Source of the DNA: an uncultured Anaerostipes sp.
Lineage (GTDB): Bacteria > Bacillota > Clostridia > Lachnospirales > Lachnospiraceae
Assembly (NCBI GenBank): GCA_900756035.1
Contig: CAAEIR010000157.1
Coordinates: forward strand, 1-9,476
Direction: 5' to 3'
DNA: 9,476 nucleotides
Part shown: positions 1-7,459 of the stretch, in pieces
How positions within the stretch are numbered: position 1 is the stretch's first letter
How the letters are laid out: each line of letters begins with the position of its first letter
Position numbers and translations under genes: made by a program
Notes under the pieces: generated by a model
Seen by the model: the letters and a program-made list of their open reading frames with translations, nothing else
Databases searched by the model: none
Told to the model about the DNA's origin: nothing

Positions 1-178
1 AAGAATTTCGTCAGTTCCCTGAGTCTTTGGCTTATGTGTAACCGATGAGTAAGAATTATATACTTCGAATCAAGTATTCGAAGTCAGAACAAAAAAATCA
101 AAAGAAAAAGGACTGAAAAAAACAGAAAGAGATCTCTGTTTTCTTTTTATGTCCTTTTTTTTGTGCAAAAGAAAGGAG
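1..178 (+). promoter_or_regulatory. Structured 5' leader, copy 1 (repeated element)
   Basis: This stretch is repeated at 7460-7635. The first 112 bases align without gaps and differ at only four positions (39, 51, 75, 99), all transitions. It contains a small hairpin TCAG-TTCC-CTGA (11-22), a perfect 9-bp hairpin (62-70 with 76-84, 5-nt loop), a long terminator-like hairpin, and finally the AAAGGAG site of the next gene (172-178, 7 nt before ATG 186). The order of hairpin, terminator and ribosome binding site suggests transcription attenuation upstream of the methyltransferase/helicase gene. I do not recognise a named riboswitch or RNA family. The window begins exactly where the repeat begins, so the true left end and the promoter of this copy are not visible. 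Confidence 0.6.
105..162 (+). terminator. Terminator-like hairpin of leader copy 1 (possible attenuator)
   Basis: The arm AAAAAGGAC (105-113) pairs with GTCCTTTTT (151-159). ACAGA (122-126) pairs with TCTGT (135-139), with A/U pairing and a few mismatches between. A run of eight T (155-162) follows. It lies only about 10 nt before the ribosome binding site of the gene at 186, so that gene needs either read-through or a release mechanism. It could instead simply terminate a gene upstream of the window. Confidence 0.6.
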
Positions 179-185
179 AAATTAT

Positions 186-530
186 ATGTTAAAAGAAATT
201 AAAGGGCAATTATCATTTTCTTTTTTAATGTTCCATGAGGAGGATCCGAAGGATATCGTGGAGGAGCAAGTAGATGATATACAAGATCGAGCGAATACAA
301 TACTTGATTTTATGAAGCCAGAAGGAACAACGAAAAAAAAGGCAAGTAAACTGAACTTTTTTCAAAAGGGGATTCAATTTGCGAAGAAATTGGAAGTAAA
401 ATGGGAAAATAATATCCAGGCAATGAAAACATTGCTTTCTCTGAAGGAAGAGGATGCAAACGAAGAGGAAACGAAGAGGAACAAGAAACGCTTTCCTTGT
501 ATGAAGGTTGGGGAAGTCTTGGGACGATGA
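186..530 (+). CDS. N-terminal fragment of ICE methyltransferase/helicase protein (frameshifted)
   Basis: The ATG at 186 is preceded by AAAGGAG with 7-nt spacing, so this is the natural start of the large methyltransferase/helicase gene. The 114-residue frame is Lys/Glu-rich. From about residue 55 (KLNFFQKG, then NNIQAMKTLLSLKEEDANEE) it resembles the segment that precedes the EGWG/GWGG region in this ICE family. After residue 94 or so the reading is wrong: the expected continuation EEQETLSLYEGWG is found in another frame. The shift is explained exactly by the 11-bp tandem duplication at 458-481, and the last roughly 20 residues of this frame are therefore out-of-frame product. The stop TGA (528-530) overlaps an ATG at 527 (ATGA), which could allow reinitiation into the methyltransferase frame. 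Function alone unknown. The call as an N-terminal piece is from my memory of the family, not from a search. Confidence 0.7.
   Translation: MLKEIKGQLSFSFLMFHEEDPKDIVEEQVDDIQDRANTILDFMKPEGTTKKKASKLNFFQKGIQFAKKLEVKWENNIQAMKTLLSLKEEDANEEETKRNKKRFPCMKVGEVLGR
458..481 (+). repeat. 11-bp tandem duplication causing a frameshift
   Basis: The unit AACGAAGAGGA occurs twice in direct succession (459-469 and 470-480), and one flanking A on each side extends the period. Because 11 is not a multiple of 3, the second unit moves the reading frame. With one unit removed, the frame from 186 runs straight into the methyltransferase frame and encodes NEEEQETLSLYEGWG, the expected family sequence. This could be a recent slippage mutation or a reversible on/off switch. 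Confidence 0.9.
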
Positions 531-1405
531 TTGAAAGTCATAAGGCAGAGCTATCCAACTTAATAGGAAGAGATGCAGCACAATCAATCCAGTCTTCGAT
601 TTTAACATCTTACTACACAAAAGAGTCTGTGATTCAATTCGTGTATCGGGTATTAGATCAAATGGGTGTTTGCGGAACACTGAATATTTTAGATCCTGCA
701 ATGGGAACTGGGAACTTTTTTCGACTACTGCCTAAAAATTTGCAGAATTCCAATTTATATGGAGTCGAACTTGATACAATCAGTGCAAAAGTGGCCAGAC
801 AATTGTTTCAAACAGCACATATTCAGAATTGTGGATTTGAAGATGCGATCTTAAGTGATAACTATTTTGATTTGGTCATTGGGAATGTTCCATTCGGCGA
901 TTATTCTTGTAAAGATATGACTTTTGGAAATCAATATATCCATGACTACTTTTTCTTAAAAGCAGTTTCTGTGACCAGACCAAGAGGTATCATTGCGATG
1001 ATTACAACCAAGGGGACAATGGACAAAAAGACATCAAAGTGTCGAAAGATGTTAAATCAACGAACACGGTTGTTATGCGGGTTTCGTCTTCCGACGAATG
1101 CATTTGAAGATGTTGGAGCAAACGTAACCACAGATATTTTGTTTTTTCAGAAAACAGAATATGAGAATACGGAAGTTTCTAACTGGGTGAATCTTGATTT
1201 TGAGTATAATTCTTATTTCTATGAAAACCCTCAGAATGTATTTGGTGAAATGGTCGAAGAAAGTGGACCGTTTGGCACTCGATGGAATTGCAAATTAAAG
1301 AGCGAAATTTCCCTAGAGCAAAGGTTTGAGGAATATCCGATGCAACGAATCTTAAAAAAGTTTTTCATTCCGCTGCCATTTGTCAAGAGGACAAGCAAGA
1401 AGTGA
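497..1405 (+). CDS. N6-adenine-type DNA methyltransferase domain (segment of split gene)
   Basis: This 302-codon open frame carries a class I SAM-dependent methyltransferase domain. The SAM-binding motif I is DPAMGTGNF (692-718), and the catalytic motif IV is NVPF (884-895), a variant of the NPPY/NPPF loop of N6-adenine methylases. An acidic VELD lies between them, and later segments such as IIAMITTKGT, GFRLP and TDILFFQK fit the ICE methylase-helicase family. The nominal start at 497 is a TTG without a convincing ribosome binding site. Homology continues upstream of it in this frame, so it is really the second part of the gene that begins at 186. If translated separately, ATG 527, which overlaps the preceding stop, is the better start. 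The last 15 codons after the A6G run do not resemble the family, while the expected sequence continues in the -1 frame. Target specificity is not visible. Confidence 0.8.
   Translation: MYEGWGSLGTMIESHKAELSNLIGRDAAQSIQSSILTSYYTKESVIQFVYRVLDQMGVCGTLNILDPAMGTGNFFRLLPKNLQNSNLYGVELDTISAKVARQLFQTAHIQNCGFEDAILSDNYFDLVIGNVPFGDYSCKDMTFGNQYIHDYFFLKAVSVTRPRGIIAMITTKGTMDKKTSKCRKMLNQRTRLLCGFRLPTNAFEDVGANVTTDILFFQKTEYENTEVSNWVNLDFEYNSYFYENPQNVFGEMVEESGPFGTRWNCKLKSEISLEQRFEEYPMQRILKKFFIPLPFVKRTSKK
1354..1360 (+). other. Slippery A-AAA-AAG heptamer at a -1 frame change
   Basis: The methyltransferase frame reads TTA AAA AAG here, which places the classic X-XXY-YYZ heptamer (A AAA AAG, as in E. coli dnaX) exactly in phase. 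A -1 slip gives KKVFHSAAICQEDKQEVIP and joins the helicase frame, whereas the 0 frame ends at 1405. Possible downstream pairing is GCTGCC (1372-1377) with GGCAGT (1410-1415), enclosing TTGTC/GACAA (1380-1384, 1390-1394). It is modest, and the spacing of 11 nt is longer than usual. A one-base indel in the A-run, or a sequencing error, would look the same. Confidence 0.5.
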
Positions 1406-4104
1406 TTCCGGCAGTAGCATCAATTCCTAATATGTCTTATGGGATTTTTGAAAATAAGGTGTATTATCGCAAGGACTCTACGATGGAGTTACTTCAAGAT
1501 CACGGGATGAAAGAGAAGCGAATTCGTGGCTTGATTGCTTTGAGAGAAGCCTTGGATCAGGTTATTCAATTGGAATTATTGGATATCCCTGATGAAGCAA
1601 TCGAAGAACAACGAAAAAATCTCAATGATGCTTATGATCGTTTTATCAGAACTTACGGACTCATTCATCATCGAGGAAACAAATTGGCTTTTTGTGAAGA
1701 TCGTTCTTACTATTTGCTTTGTTCTCTGGAAAATTTAGATGAAAATATGAATTTGAAATCAAAAGCAGATATTTTAACACGTCGAACCATTCTTCCTCAT
1801 ACGAAGATCACGAATGTTGATACTGCACAAGAAGCACTCATATCCTCTATCAATGAAAAAGGTGAAATTGATTTTGAGTATATACAATCGATTTATTCGA
1901 AAGATACGAAAGAAATTATGACCGAACTGACCGGATTTATTTTTAAAGATCCGGAATCCGGGATGTACGTTACGAAGGATGAGTATATTTCCGGAAACGT
2001 AAGGGAAAAATTAAGAAAAGCGAAGGAAGCGGTTGAAACAGATCCTAGTTACCAGTTAAATGTTGACGTATTGGAAGAGAATCAGCCGACATATTTGAAG
2101 GCAAATGATATTGATATACGACTGGGAGCAACATGGGTGCCGGAAAAATATATTCAAGATTTTATGATTGAAGTATTCCATGCACCAAAGAAACGCTTTG
2201 AAGAAAAATTAATGAATGTGACTTATAGTAAAGAATTGAATCAATGGAGTATTCAGTGGAGCATCGATCAATGCAATCAGACAGCGCAAGTACGTTTTGG
2301 TACCAACCGAAGACATGGATATCATCTTTTGGAAAATTGCTTAAATTTAAAGAATGCCAAAGTTTATGACTTGGTAGAAGATAACGATGGCAAAAGAAAA
2401 GAAGTCTTAAACCAGAAAGAAACAACATTAGCAATTGCAAAGCAAGCTGAGATCCGAGAAATGTTTCAATCATGGATTTATTTTGACTATGATCGTCGAA
2501 TGGATCTGGAAAAAATCTATAATGAAAAATTTAACAGTATCCGGAGCCGTACATTTGATGGAAGTCATTTAAATATTCCAAATGCAAATCGTGCGATTAC
2601 GTTTTATCCGCATCAAAAAGATGCAATTATGAGAATCCTTTTTTCAAAGGAAAATGTATTGATTGGACATAAAGTTGGATATGGAAAGACTTTTACAGCA
2701 ATTGCTGCGATCATGATTGCAAAACGTTTAAAAATTTCTGAAAAGAATTTGATTGTGGTTCCAAATCCGCTTGTGGGACAATGGGGAGAAGAATTTATGA
2801 AATTATTCCCAACCGCCAAACTGCTCGTTGCAACAGAGCGAGACTTTATACCGGCACGACGAAAGGAATTTTGTTCTAAGATTGCAACCGGCGATTATGA
2901 TGCTGTGATTATTTCTGCTTCACAGTTTTTAAAAATTCCAATTTCCAAGGAATATGAGAAAAGATATATTCAGCAGCAAATAGATGAATTGGAGTCCTTA
3001 CTGGAAAATTCAGAACAACATTTTTCAATTCGTAAAATCGAAAGCAAAAAGAAAAAATTGAAAGTAAAACTAGAAAAACTTCAAGCAGACAAACAAAAGG
3101 ATGATACCATCTTTTTTGAACAGCTGGGCATTACCAAATTGGTTGTGGATGAGGCACATTATTATAAAAATTTATTTTTAGCAACCAAAATGGACAATGT
3201 GGCTGGAATTAACAGCAGCAGTAATTCTAAACGTGCATTTGATATGTTTTTAAAATGCCAATACTTAGAAGAAACCAATCCAAGAAAGAGTATTGTATTC
3301 TTAACCGGAACACCCGTTTCGAACAGTATGGCAGAAATCTACACAATGCAGCGTTTCTTACAGATGGATACTTTAAAAGCTTTGGGGCTTGAAGACTTTG
3401 ATTCCTGGGCTTCTACTTTTGCAGAAGTTAAAACCATTATGGAACTGGCTCCTGAAGGAACCGGTTATCGAAGTCGCACTCGATTCACAAATTTTGTCGG
3501 ACTTCCGGAATTGCTCTCTATTTTTAAAGAGGTTGCAGATATTAAGGTTGCAGACATTAAAGAAATGAATGTACCGACGGCTCATTATCAAATTGAAGAA
3601 ATTGAGGCATCTTCTCAACAACGAGAATATGTGAAGATGCTAGGGGAACGAGCGAAAAGGATCAGAAATGGCGGAGTAGATCCATCCGAAGATAATATGT
3701 TAAGGATTACAACGGAGGGAAGAAAACTTGCTCTAGATCAAAGACTGGTTGGAATCCCAATGGAGAATCCGGATTCAAAGGCAGTAGCTTGTATCGAAAA
3801 TGTATGGAGATTATATCAGGAATTTCCAGGAAAGACACAGGTTATTTTTTGTGATCTATCCACTCCAAAGAAGGGAACCTTTCATGTCTATGGAGATTTG
3901 AAGGAAAAACTGATGGAAAAAGGAATTCCAGAAAATCAAATTGCCTTTATTCATCAGGCAAAGACCGATAAACAAAAGGTGGACTTATGCAAACAGGTGA
4001 ACGAAGGAAGAATTCGTGTCTTAATTGGTTCCACAGATAAAGCAGGAACTGGATGCAACTACCAGCGCAAGCTCATTGCATCTCATGATCTGGATTGCCC
4101 ATGG
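1402..4104 (+). CDS. SNF2/DEAH-type helicase domain, exon 1 of intron-split gene
   Basis: The exon encodes the SF2 helicase half of the ICE methylase-helicase protein. Counting from GTG 1402, the visible motifs are Walker A GYGKT (residues 426-430), motif Ia-like LIVVPNPLVGQW, the Walker B/DEAH box DEAH (583-586), motif III TGTP (635-638), and motif V GSTDKAGTG (876-884) followed by ASHDLDCPW. A Lys/Glu-rich probable coiled coil occupies about residues 523-570. The GTG overlaps the upstream stop (GTGA) and has AGAGGAC about 10 nt before it, so coupled translation is possible. However, family-like sequence extends upstream of GTG to the A6G run, so this was probably one protein with the methyltransferase. 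The coding exon ends at TGG 4102-4104. The open frame runs six codons further, to 4125, but those codons are intron sequence. The product would act on DNA, and its precise role in the ICE is not established. Confidence 0.85.
4091..4104 (+). other. Intron-binding sites IBS2 and IBS1 in the 5' exon
   Basis: IBS1 is CCATGG (4099-4104), directly before the intron, and can pair fully with EBS1 CCATGG at 4428-4433. IBS2 is TGGATT (4091-4096), two nucleotides further upstream, and can pair with AGTCCA at 4363-4368 with one G-U wobble. CCATGG is self-complementary, so the EBS1 match rests on its position within domain I as well as its sequence. Confidence 0.6.
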
Positions 4105-4362
4105 GTGCGACTTGAAGTCGCATAGATAGTTGTTTAACAACGAAATATTGATTAAACCCGCTATTCCGTTAGCGGTAGCCTAGTGCCACCTGCATCAGAA
4201 GTAATGACGGTGTTGGGAAGCTGGCATGACAAAGTAGCCCTCCACGTAAGTGGTAAAGCCAAAGCCGTGAGGCAGAAGCGAATCTGCGAGCATCAATGCG
4301 GTTAGGGAGCAAGGCTTGAGTAGTATGGCTAACATACGTGAACTGTTAATTAAACATCGTAA

Positions 4363-4433
4363 AGTCCAAAGAGCCAAAGATGCTGATAGGCTCCAGCCCA
4401 AAATGGGAAGCGGTCAGTTAATCCTCTCCATGG
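4363..4433 (+). other. Exon-binding sites EBS2 (4363-4368) and EBS1 (4428-4433)
   Basis: These domain I segments are complementary to the exon just upstream of the insertion: EBS2 AGTCCA to IBS2 TGGATT (one G-U pair) and EBS1 CCATGG to IBS1 CCATGG. Their order, EBS2 before EBS1 and about 60 nt apart, is the usual arrangement in group II domain I. They define the retrohoming target. Confidence 0.55.
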
Positions 4434-4720
4434 TAGGATTACACGGATAGAAGCACCGCCGGTGGATGAGACAGAGCCTAACCTACTCGTTGTTATCTAT
4501 GTGAAACAAGGTAAGCCTGTATTTCTCCTGTTTTTACAGGAAAGTTTTCCGTAAGGAAAACCGATAGGAGTGCAGGTATGGGATTGTAGAAAAAGCGAAT
4601 GCCATTCTGTAATGGAATGGATAGGGGTTCAAGATTTGCCCTAACCCGAAAGGGTGCAGACTTCTACGGTAGGTAATTCTTTACAAGAAACTTATAGAAC
4701 TTTTGAAAGGAGCAAAGCAA

Positions 4721-6358
4721 ATGAACGTTAATCAAACAACGTGTGCGGCTACTGACCATGAGTTTGCATGGAAATCCATTGACTGGAAGAAATGTGAAGC
4801 ACAGGTTAAAAAGCTACAAGAACGTATTGTAAAGGCTAGAAAAGAAGGCAGACACGGCAAAGTACAGGCTTTGCAGTGGACGCTGACACATTCTTTTGCG
4901 GCGAAAGCGATTGCCGTAAAAAGAGTGACAACTAACGAAGGTAAGAAAACACCGGGAGTAGACGGAGTTTTATGGTCTACTGACAAAGCAAAGTATGAAG
5001 CCGTTCTGGATCTAAAGAGGAACGGCTATAAGCCACAGCCATTACGCAGAGTATTTATTAAAAAAGCAAATGGAAAGTTGCGCCCATTAGGGACACCAAC
5101 AATGAAAGATAGAGCAATGCAGGCATTATATTTGATGGCACTTGAGCCGCTTGCAGAAATGACAGCGGATGCACATTCTTATGGCTTTAGAAAAGAAAGA
5201 TGCTGTCAGGATGCAATTCAGCAATGCCATACGGTTCTCTCACGTGGATATTCTCCACAATGGATTTTAGAGGGAGATATTAAAGGGTGTTTTGACCACA
5301 TCAGCCATGATTGGCTACTTGCAAATATTCCAACGGATAAAGTGATATTGAAGAAATGGTTAAAGTGCGGAGTTATCTTTAAGGGGGAATTATTCAAAAC
5401 CGAAGAAGGAACGATGCAGGGTGGAATTATTTCACCAACACTTGCAAACATGACATTGGATGGTATTCAGCCTATTCTTGCACAAAGATATAAGAGATAC
5501 TCTAAAGGTGGAAAGTTATATTCACCAATGGTAAACCTTGTGCGTTATGCAGATGATTTCATCATTACAAGTGCAAAAAAGGAAGTCTTGGAGAGAGAAA
5601 TCAAGCCGATGCTGGTAAAATTTCTTGCGGAAAGAGGACTGGAATTATCGGAGGAAAAAACGGTTATTACACACATCAATGATGGTTTTGATTTTCTTGG
5701 CTTTAATATCAGAAAGTTTAAAGGCGTTCTGCTGACACAACCGTCAAAGAAATGTGTAAAGAAATTTTTAGATGGAATCCGCTATACGATAGACAGCAAT
5801 AAATCTTGCAAGCAGGAAACATTGATAAGGCTCTTAAATCCAAAGATAACAGGATGGGCGAATTATTACAGGTGCGGAGCGTCATCAAAGACATTCCAAA
5901 GAGTGAATGACCAGATATTCCGCAAATTGTGGCAGTGGTCGAAAAGACGGCATCCGAAAAAGGGAAAACCTTGGATTTTAAAGAAATATTTCCATCACCA
6001 TAAGAACAGGAATTGGCGATTTTTAGTTGTTTTAAATAAAAATGGAAAAGAAGATATTTTTCCATTAAAGCTGGCATTTGAGACGAAAATTATGCGACAT
6101 AAAAAGATTGTCAGCGAAGCCAATCCTTTTGATAGAGAATGGAAGGAGTATTTTGAAGAACGGATGACGTATAAAATGCTAATGTCCCTAAAGGGGAGAA
6201 AGTCTTTGCTTTATATGTGGAATAAGCAGGAGCGAAAATGTCCAATATGTGGGCAAGAGATTACTGCTGAAACACAATGGAATGTACGAGAAAAGAAAGT
6301 AAGCGGTCAGACTGTCCGTTACCTTGTGCATGATAAGTGTTACAAACAAAATCGTTAG
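4721..6358 (+). CDS. ltrA: Group II intron-encoded reverse transcriptase/maturase
   Basis: This 545-residue protein helps the intron RNA fold and splice, and copies it into DNA during retrohoming. The ATG at 4721 has GAAAGGAG (4705-4712) 8 nt before it. A longer reading from TTG 4703 overlaps that site and is rejected. The reverse transcriptase domain shows TPGVDG, RPLGTPTMKDRAMQ, GDIKGCFDHISH, GTMQGGIISPTLAN and the catalytic YADD (residues 276-279), then FDFLGF. The maturase/X region follows, with LIRLLNPKITGWANYYR. The C-terminus has CPIC (Cys507, Cys510) and VHDKC (His537, Cys540), the zinc-binding frame of an HNH endonuclease, but the usual central HH of that fold is absent. All reverse transcriptase residues look intact, so splicing activity is plausible. 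The gene symbol is used in the generic family sense. Confidence 0.95.
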   Translation: MNVNQTTCAATDHEFAWKSIDWKKCEAQVKKLQERIVKARKEGRHGKVQALQWTLTHSFAAKAIAVKRVTTNEGKKTPGVDGVLWSTDKAKYEAVLDLKRNGYKPQPLRRVFIKKANGKLRPLGTPTMKDRAMQALYLMALEPLAEMTADAHSYGFRKERCCQDAIQQCHTVLSRGYSPQWILEGDIKGCFDHISHDWLLANIPTDKVILKKWLKCGVIFKGELFKTEEGTMQGGIISPTLANMTLDGIQPILAQRYKRYSKGGKLYSPMVNLVRYADDFIITSAKKEVLEREIKPMLVKFLAERGLELSEEKTVITHINDGFDFLGFNIRKFKGVLLTQPSKKCVKKFLDGIRYTIDSNKSCKQETLIRLLNPKITGWANYYRCGASSKTFQRVNDQIFRKLWQWSKRRHPKKGKPWILKKYFHHHKNRNWRFLVVLNKNGKEDIFPLKLAFETKIMRHKKIVSEANPFDREWKEYFEERMTYKMLMSLKGRKSLLYMWNKQERKCPICGQEITAETQWNVREKKVSGQTVRYLVHDKCYKQNR

Positions 6359-6401
6359 TTGACTAGCCGGCATCTATATTGGTAGATGCTTTGAATTGCT
6401 T

Positions 6402-6435
6402 GAGCCGTGTGAGGGGAAACTCTCACGCACGGTTC
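6402..6435 (+). ncRNA. Group II intron domain V (catalytic hairpin)
   Basis: The segment is exactly 34 nt, the standard domain V length. GAGCCGTG pairs with CACGGTTC, a 2-nt CG bulge follows, then TGAGGG pairs with CTCTCA closed by a GAAA tetraloop. The catalytic triad AGC lies at 6403-6405. No disrupting change is seen, so the ribozyme core is probably active. Confidence 0.95.
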
Positions 6436-6440
6436 TTAGA

Positions 6441-6476
6441 GGGGAAGGCGGTAGTAATACCGCTGACCTACTCGAC
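6441..6476 (+). ncRNA. Group II intron domain VI with branch-point A
   Basis: GCGGTA-GTAA-TACCGC forms the tip hairpin (about 6449-6464), and the base pairs GAG/GGG with CCT and CTC. The A at 6470 within CCTACTC is left bulged, seven nucleotides from the intron end counting itself. This is the expected place for the lariat branch point. Confidence 0.7.
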
Positions 6477-7322
6477 CGTCCATCTGATTTGACACAGCGA
6501 AGCGGAAGAATTATTCGTCAAGGAAATTTCAATCCGGATGTATATCTTTTCCGGTATGTAACAAAGCACACATTTGATGCATACCTGTGGCAAACGGTAG
6601 AGAATAAGCAGCGCTATATTGGACAGATTCTTTCAGAAAAAGAGATTCCTCGTCGAATGGAAGAAGATGATATGACACTTTCCTTTGCAGAAATTAAAGC
6701 TGTAGCTTGTGGAAATCCGGAAATCAAACGGCAAATGGAATTGACTCAGGAAGTAAAGAAACTCAAAATGCAGAAAAAGTATTTCTTTGATCAATACTGT
6801 GAGATGGAGCGATACATCAAAAATATTGCTCCGCAACGAATTGAATCGATTAAGGAGCAAATTGATTGCGTGAATGAAGATTTGAAGTTGATGGAAAACA
6901 TTAATTTCACAAATTTTCATATGAAAATTTTCAATTATGATTATGATGAAGCGAAAAACGCAACAAAACATCTCCGTAGTATTCAAGGAAGTTTTTTAAG
7001 TGATAGAGAAGTTGGAAATTATCATGGATTTCGGATTTTGATTGCCAAAAAACGATATTATGATGACTATCGAATTCTATTGCAAGGTGCTGAAACATAT
7101 GAATTTTTTTACAATCCGGAAAGTACGAATATCGCTCAAAAGATCATTCGTACCATAAAGGAACTTCCGTCCGAAAAAGAAAGACTCCAAAATTATCTGG
7201 ATCGTGAAGAAAGGAAATATCATACAGCAAAAGAAGCACTGGATCCGAATTTCCCCTTTGAACAGGAATTGAAAGAAAAAGAGCAGGTATTGTCAGACTT
7301 AAATATGAAATTAAGTGCATGA
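6477..7322 (+). CDS. Helicase gene exon 2: motif VI and C-terminal tail
   Basis: This is the 3' exon of the ICE methylase-helicase, 281 codons plus TGA. It opens with RPSDLTQRSGRIIRQGN, where QRSGRIIRQG (6495-6524) is SF2 helicase motif VI including the arginine fingers. Next come the family segments RYVTKHTFDAYLWQTVENKQRYIGQI and LSFAEIKAVACGNPEIK. A Lys/Glu-rich probable coiled coil (about residues 90-145 of the exon) and a tail ending PFEQELKEKEQVLSDLNMKL follow. The exon has no start codon or ribosome binding site of its own. The open frame extends back to 6396, but that part is intron domain V/VI. It is expressed only if the intron splices. A strong terminator follows 40 nt after the stop. 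Confidence 0.88.
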   Translation, partial: RPSDLTQRSGRIIRQGNFNPDVYLFRYVTKHTFDAYLWQTVENKQRYIGQILSEKEIPRRMEEDDMTLSFAEIKAVACGNPEIKRQMELTQEVKKLKMQKKYFFDQYCEMERYIKNIAPQRIESIKEQIDCVNEDLKLMENINFTNFHMKIFNYDYDEAKNATKHLRSIQGSFLSDREVGNYHGFRILIAKKRYYDDYRILLQGAETYEFFYNPESTNIAQKIIRTIKELPSEKERLQNYLDREERKYHTAKEALDPNFPFEQELKEKEQVLSDLNMKLSA

Positions 7323-7360
7323 TTAGCAGGATACCTATAAGAAAACAGTAATTACAGTTG

Positions 7361-7405
7361 AAAAACACTCGTGCATTTTTATGATGCTGAGTGTTTTTAC
7401 TTTTA
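7361..7405 (+). terminator. Intrinsic terminator after the helicase gene
   Basis: AAAAACACTC (7361-7370) pairs perfectly with GAGTGTTTTT (7389-7398). Inner GCAT/ATGC pairing adds to the stem, and a T-rich tail (TTTTTACTTTT) follows. It separates the helicase transcription unit from the next promoter. Confidence 0.85.
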
Positions 7406-7419
7406 AAGCGATTATTATA

Positions 7420-7448
7420 TTTACTATTTTTGAAAACTATGATATAAT
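7420..7448 (+). promoter_or_regulatory. Extended -10 sigma-A promoter before leader copy 2
   Basis: The -10 box TATAAT (7443-7448) is a perfect match and is preceded by TG plus one base (7440-7442), an extended -10. TTTACT (7420-7425) serves as a -35 with 17-nt spacing. The expected start site, near 7455-7457, falls just before the leader repeat begins at 7460, so the repeat would be the very 5' end of the transcript. Confidence 0.7.
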
Positions 7449-7459
7449 ACATTTGTTAT

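Larger units (their letters stand above)
4105..6476 (+). mobile_element. Group II intron (complete, sense orientation)
   Basis: The intron is a self-splicing ribozyme and retroelement of 2372 nt inserted in the helicase gene. The 5' end GTGCG matches the group II GUGYG consensus, and the 3' end is ...CTACTCGAC (AY). Domains I-III fill about 4105-4700, a stretch without genes. Clear hairpins there include GTTTTCC-GTAA-GGAAAAC (4544-4561) with a GNRA tetraloop. Domain IV holds the maturase gene, domain V is 6402-6435, and domain VI follows. The boundaries were set by joining TGG (4102-4104) to CGT (6477-6479), which restores the family sequence HDLDCPW-RPSDLTQR. Because it lies in the same orientation as the host gene, splicing would repair that gene at the RNA level. 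The HNH-bearing YADD maturase suggests a chloroplast-like or class B lineage, at low confidence. Confidence 0.93.

Noticed and set aside
225..701. Long minus-strand open frame opposite the methyltransferase gene
   Set aside because: It is a shadow of the plus-strand coding sequence, with no ribosome binding site and a low-complexity hydrophobic product. The other minus-strand frames are the same.
4105..4125. Last six codons (VRLEVA) of the helicase frame before its stop
   Set aside because: They are the 5' end of the group II intron (GTGCG...), not protein-coding exon.
4703..4720. Upstream TTG start for the maturase
   Set aside because: The TTG overlaps the ribosome binding site GAAAGGAG that serves ATG 4721.
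6396..6476. Apparent N-terminal extension of the downstream helicase frame, starting with a TTG at 6396
   Set aside because: These bases are intron domains V and VI. The exon starts at 6477, where family sequence resumes.
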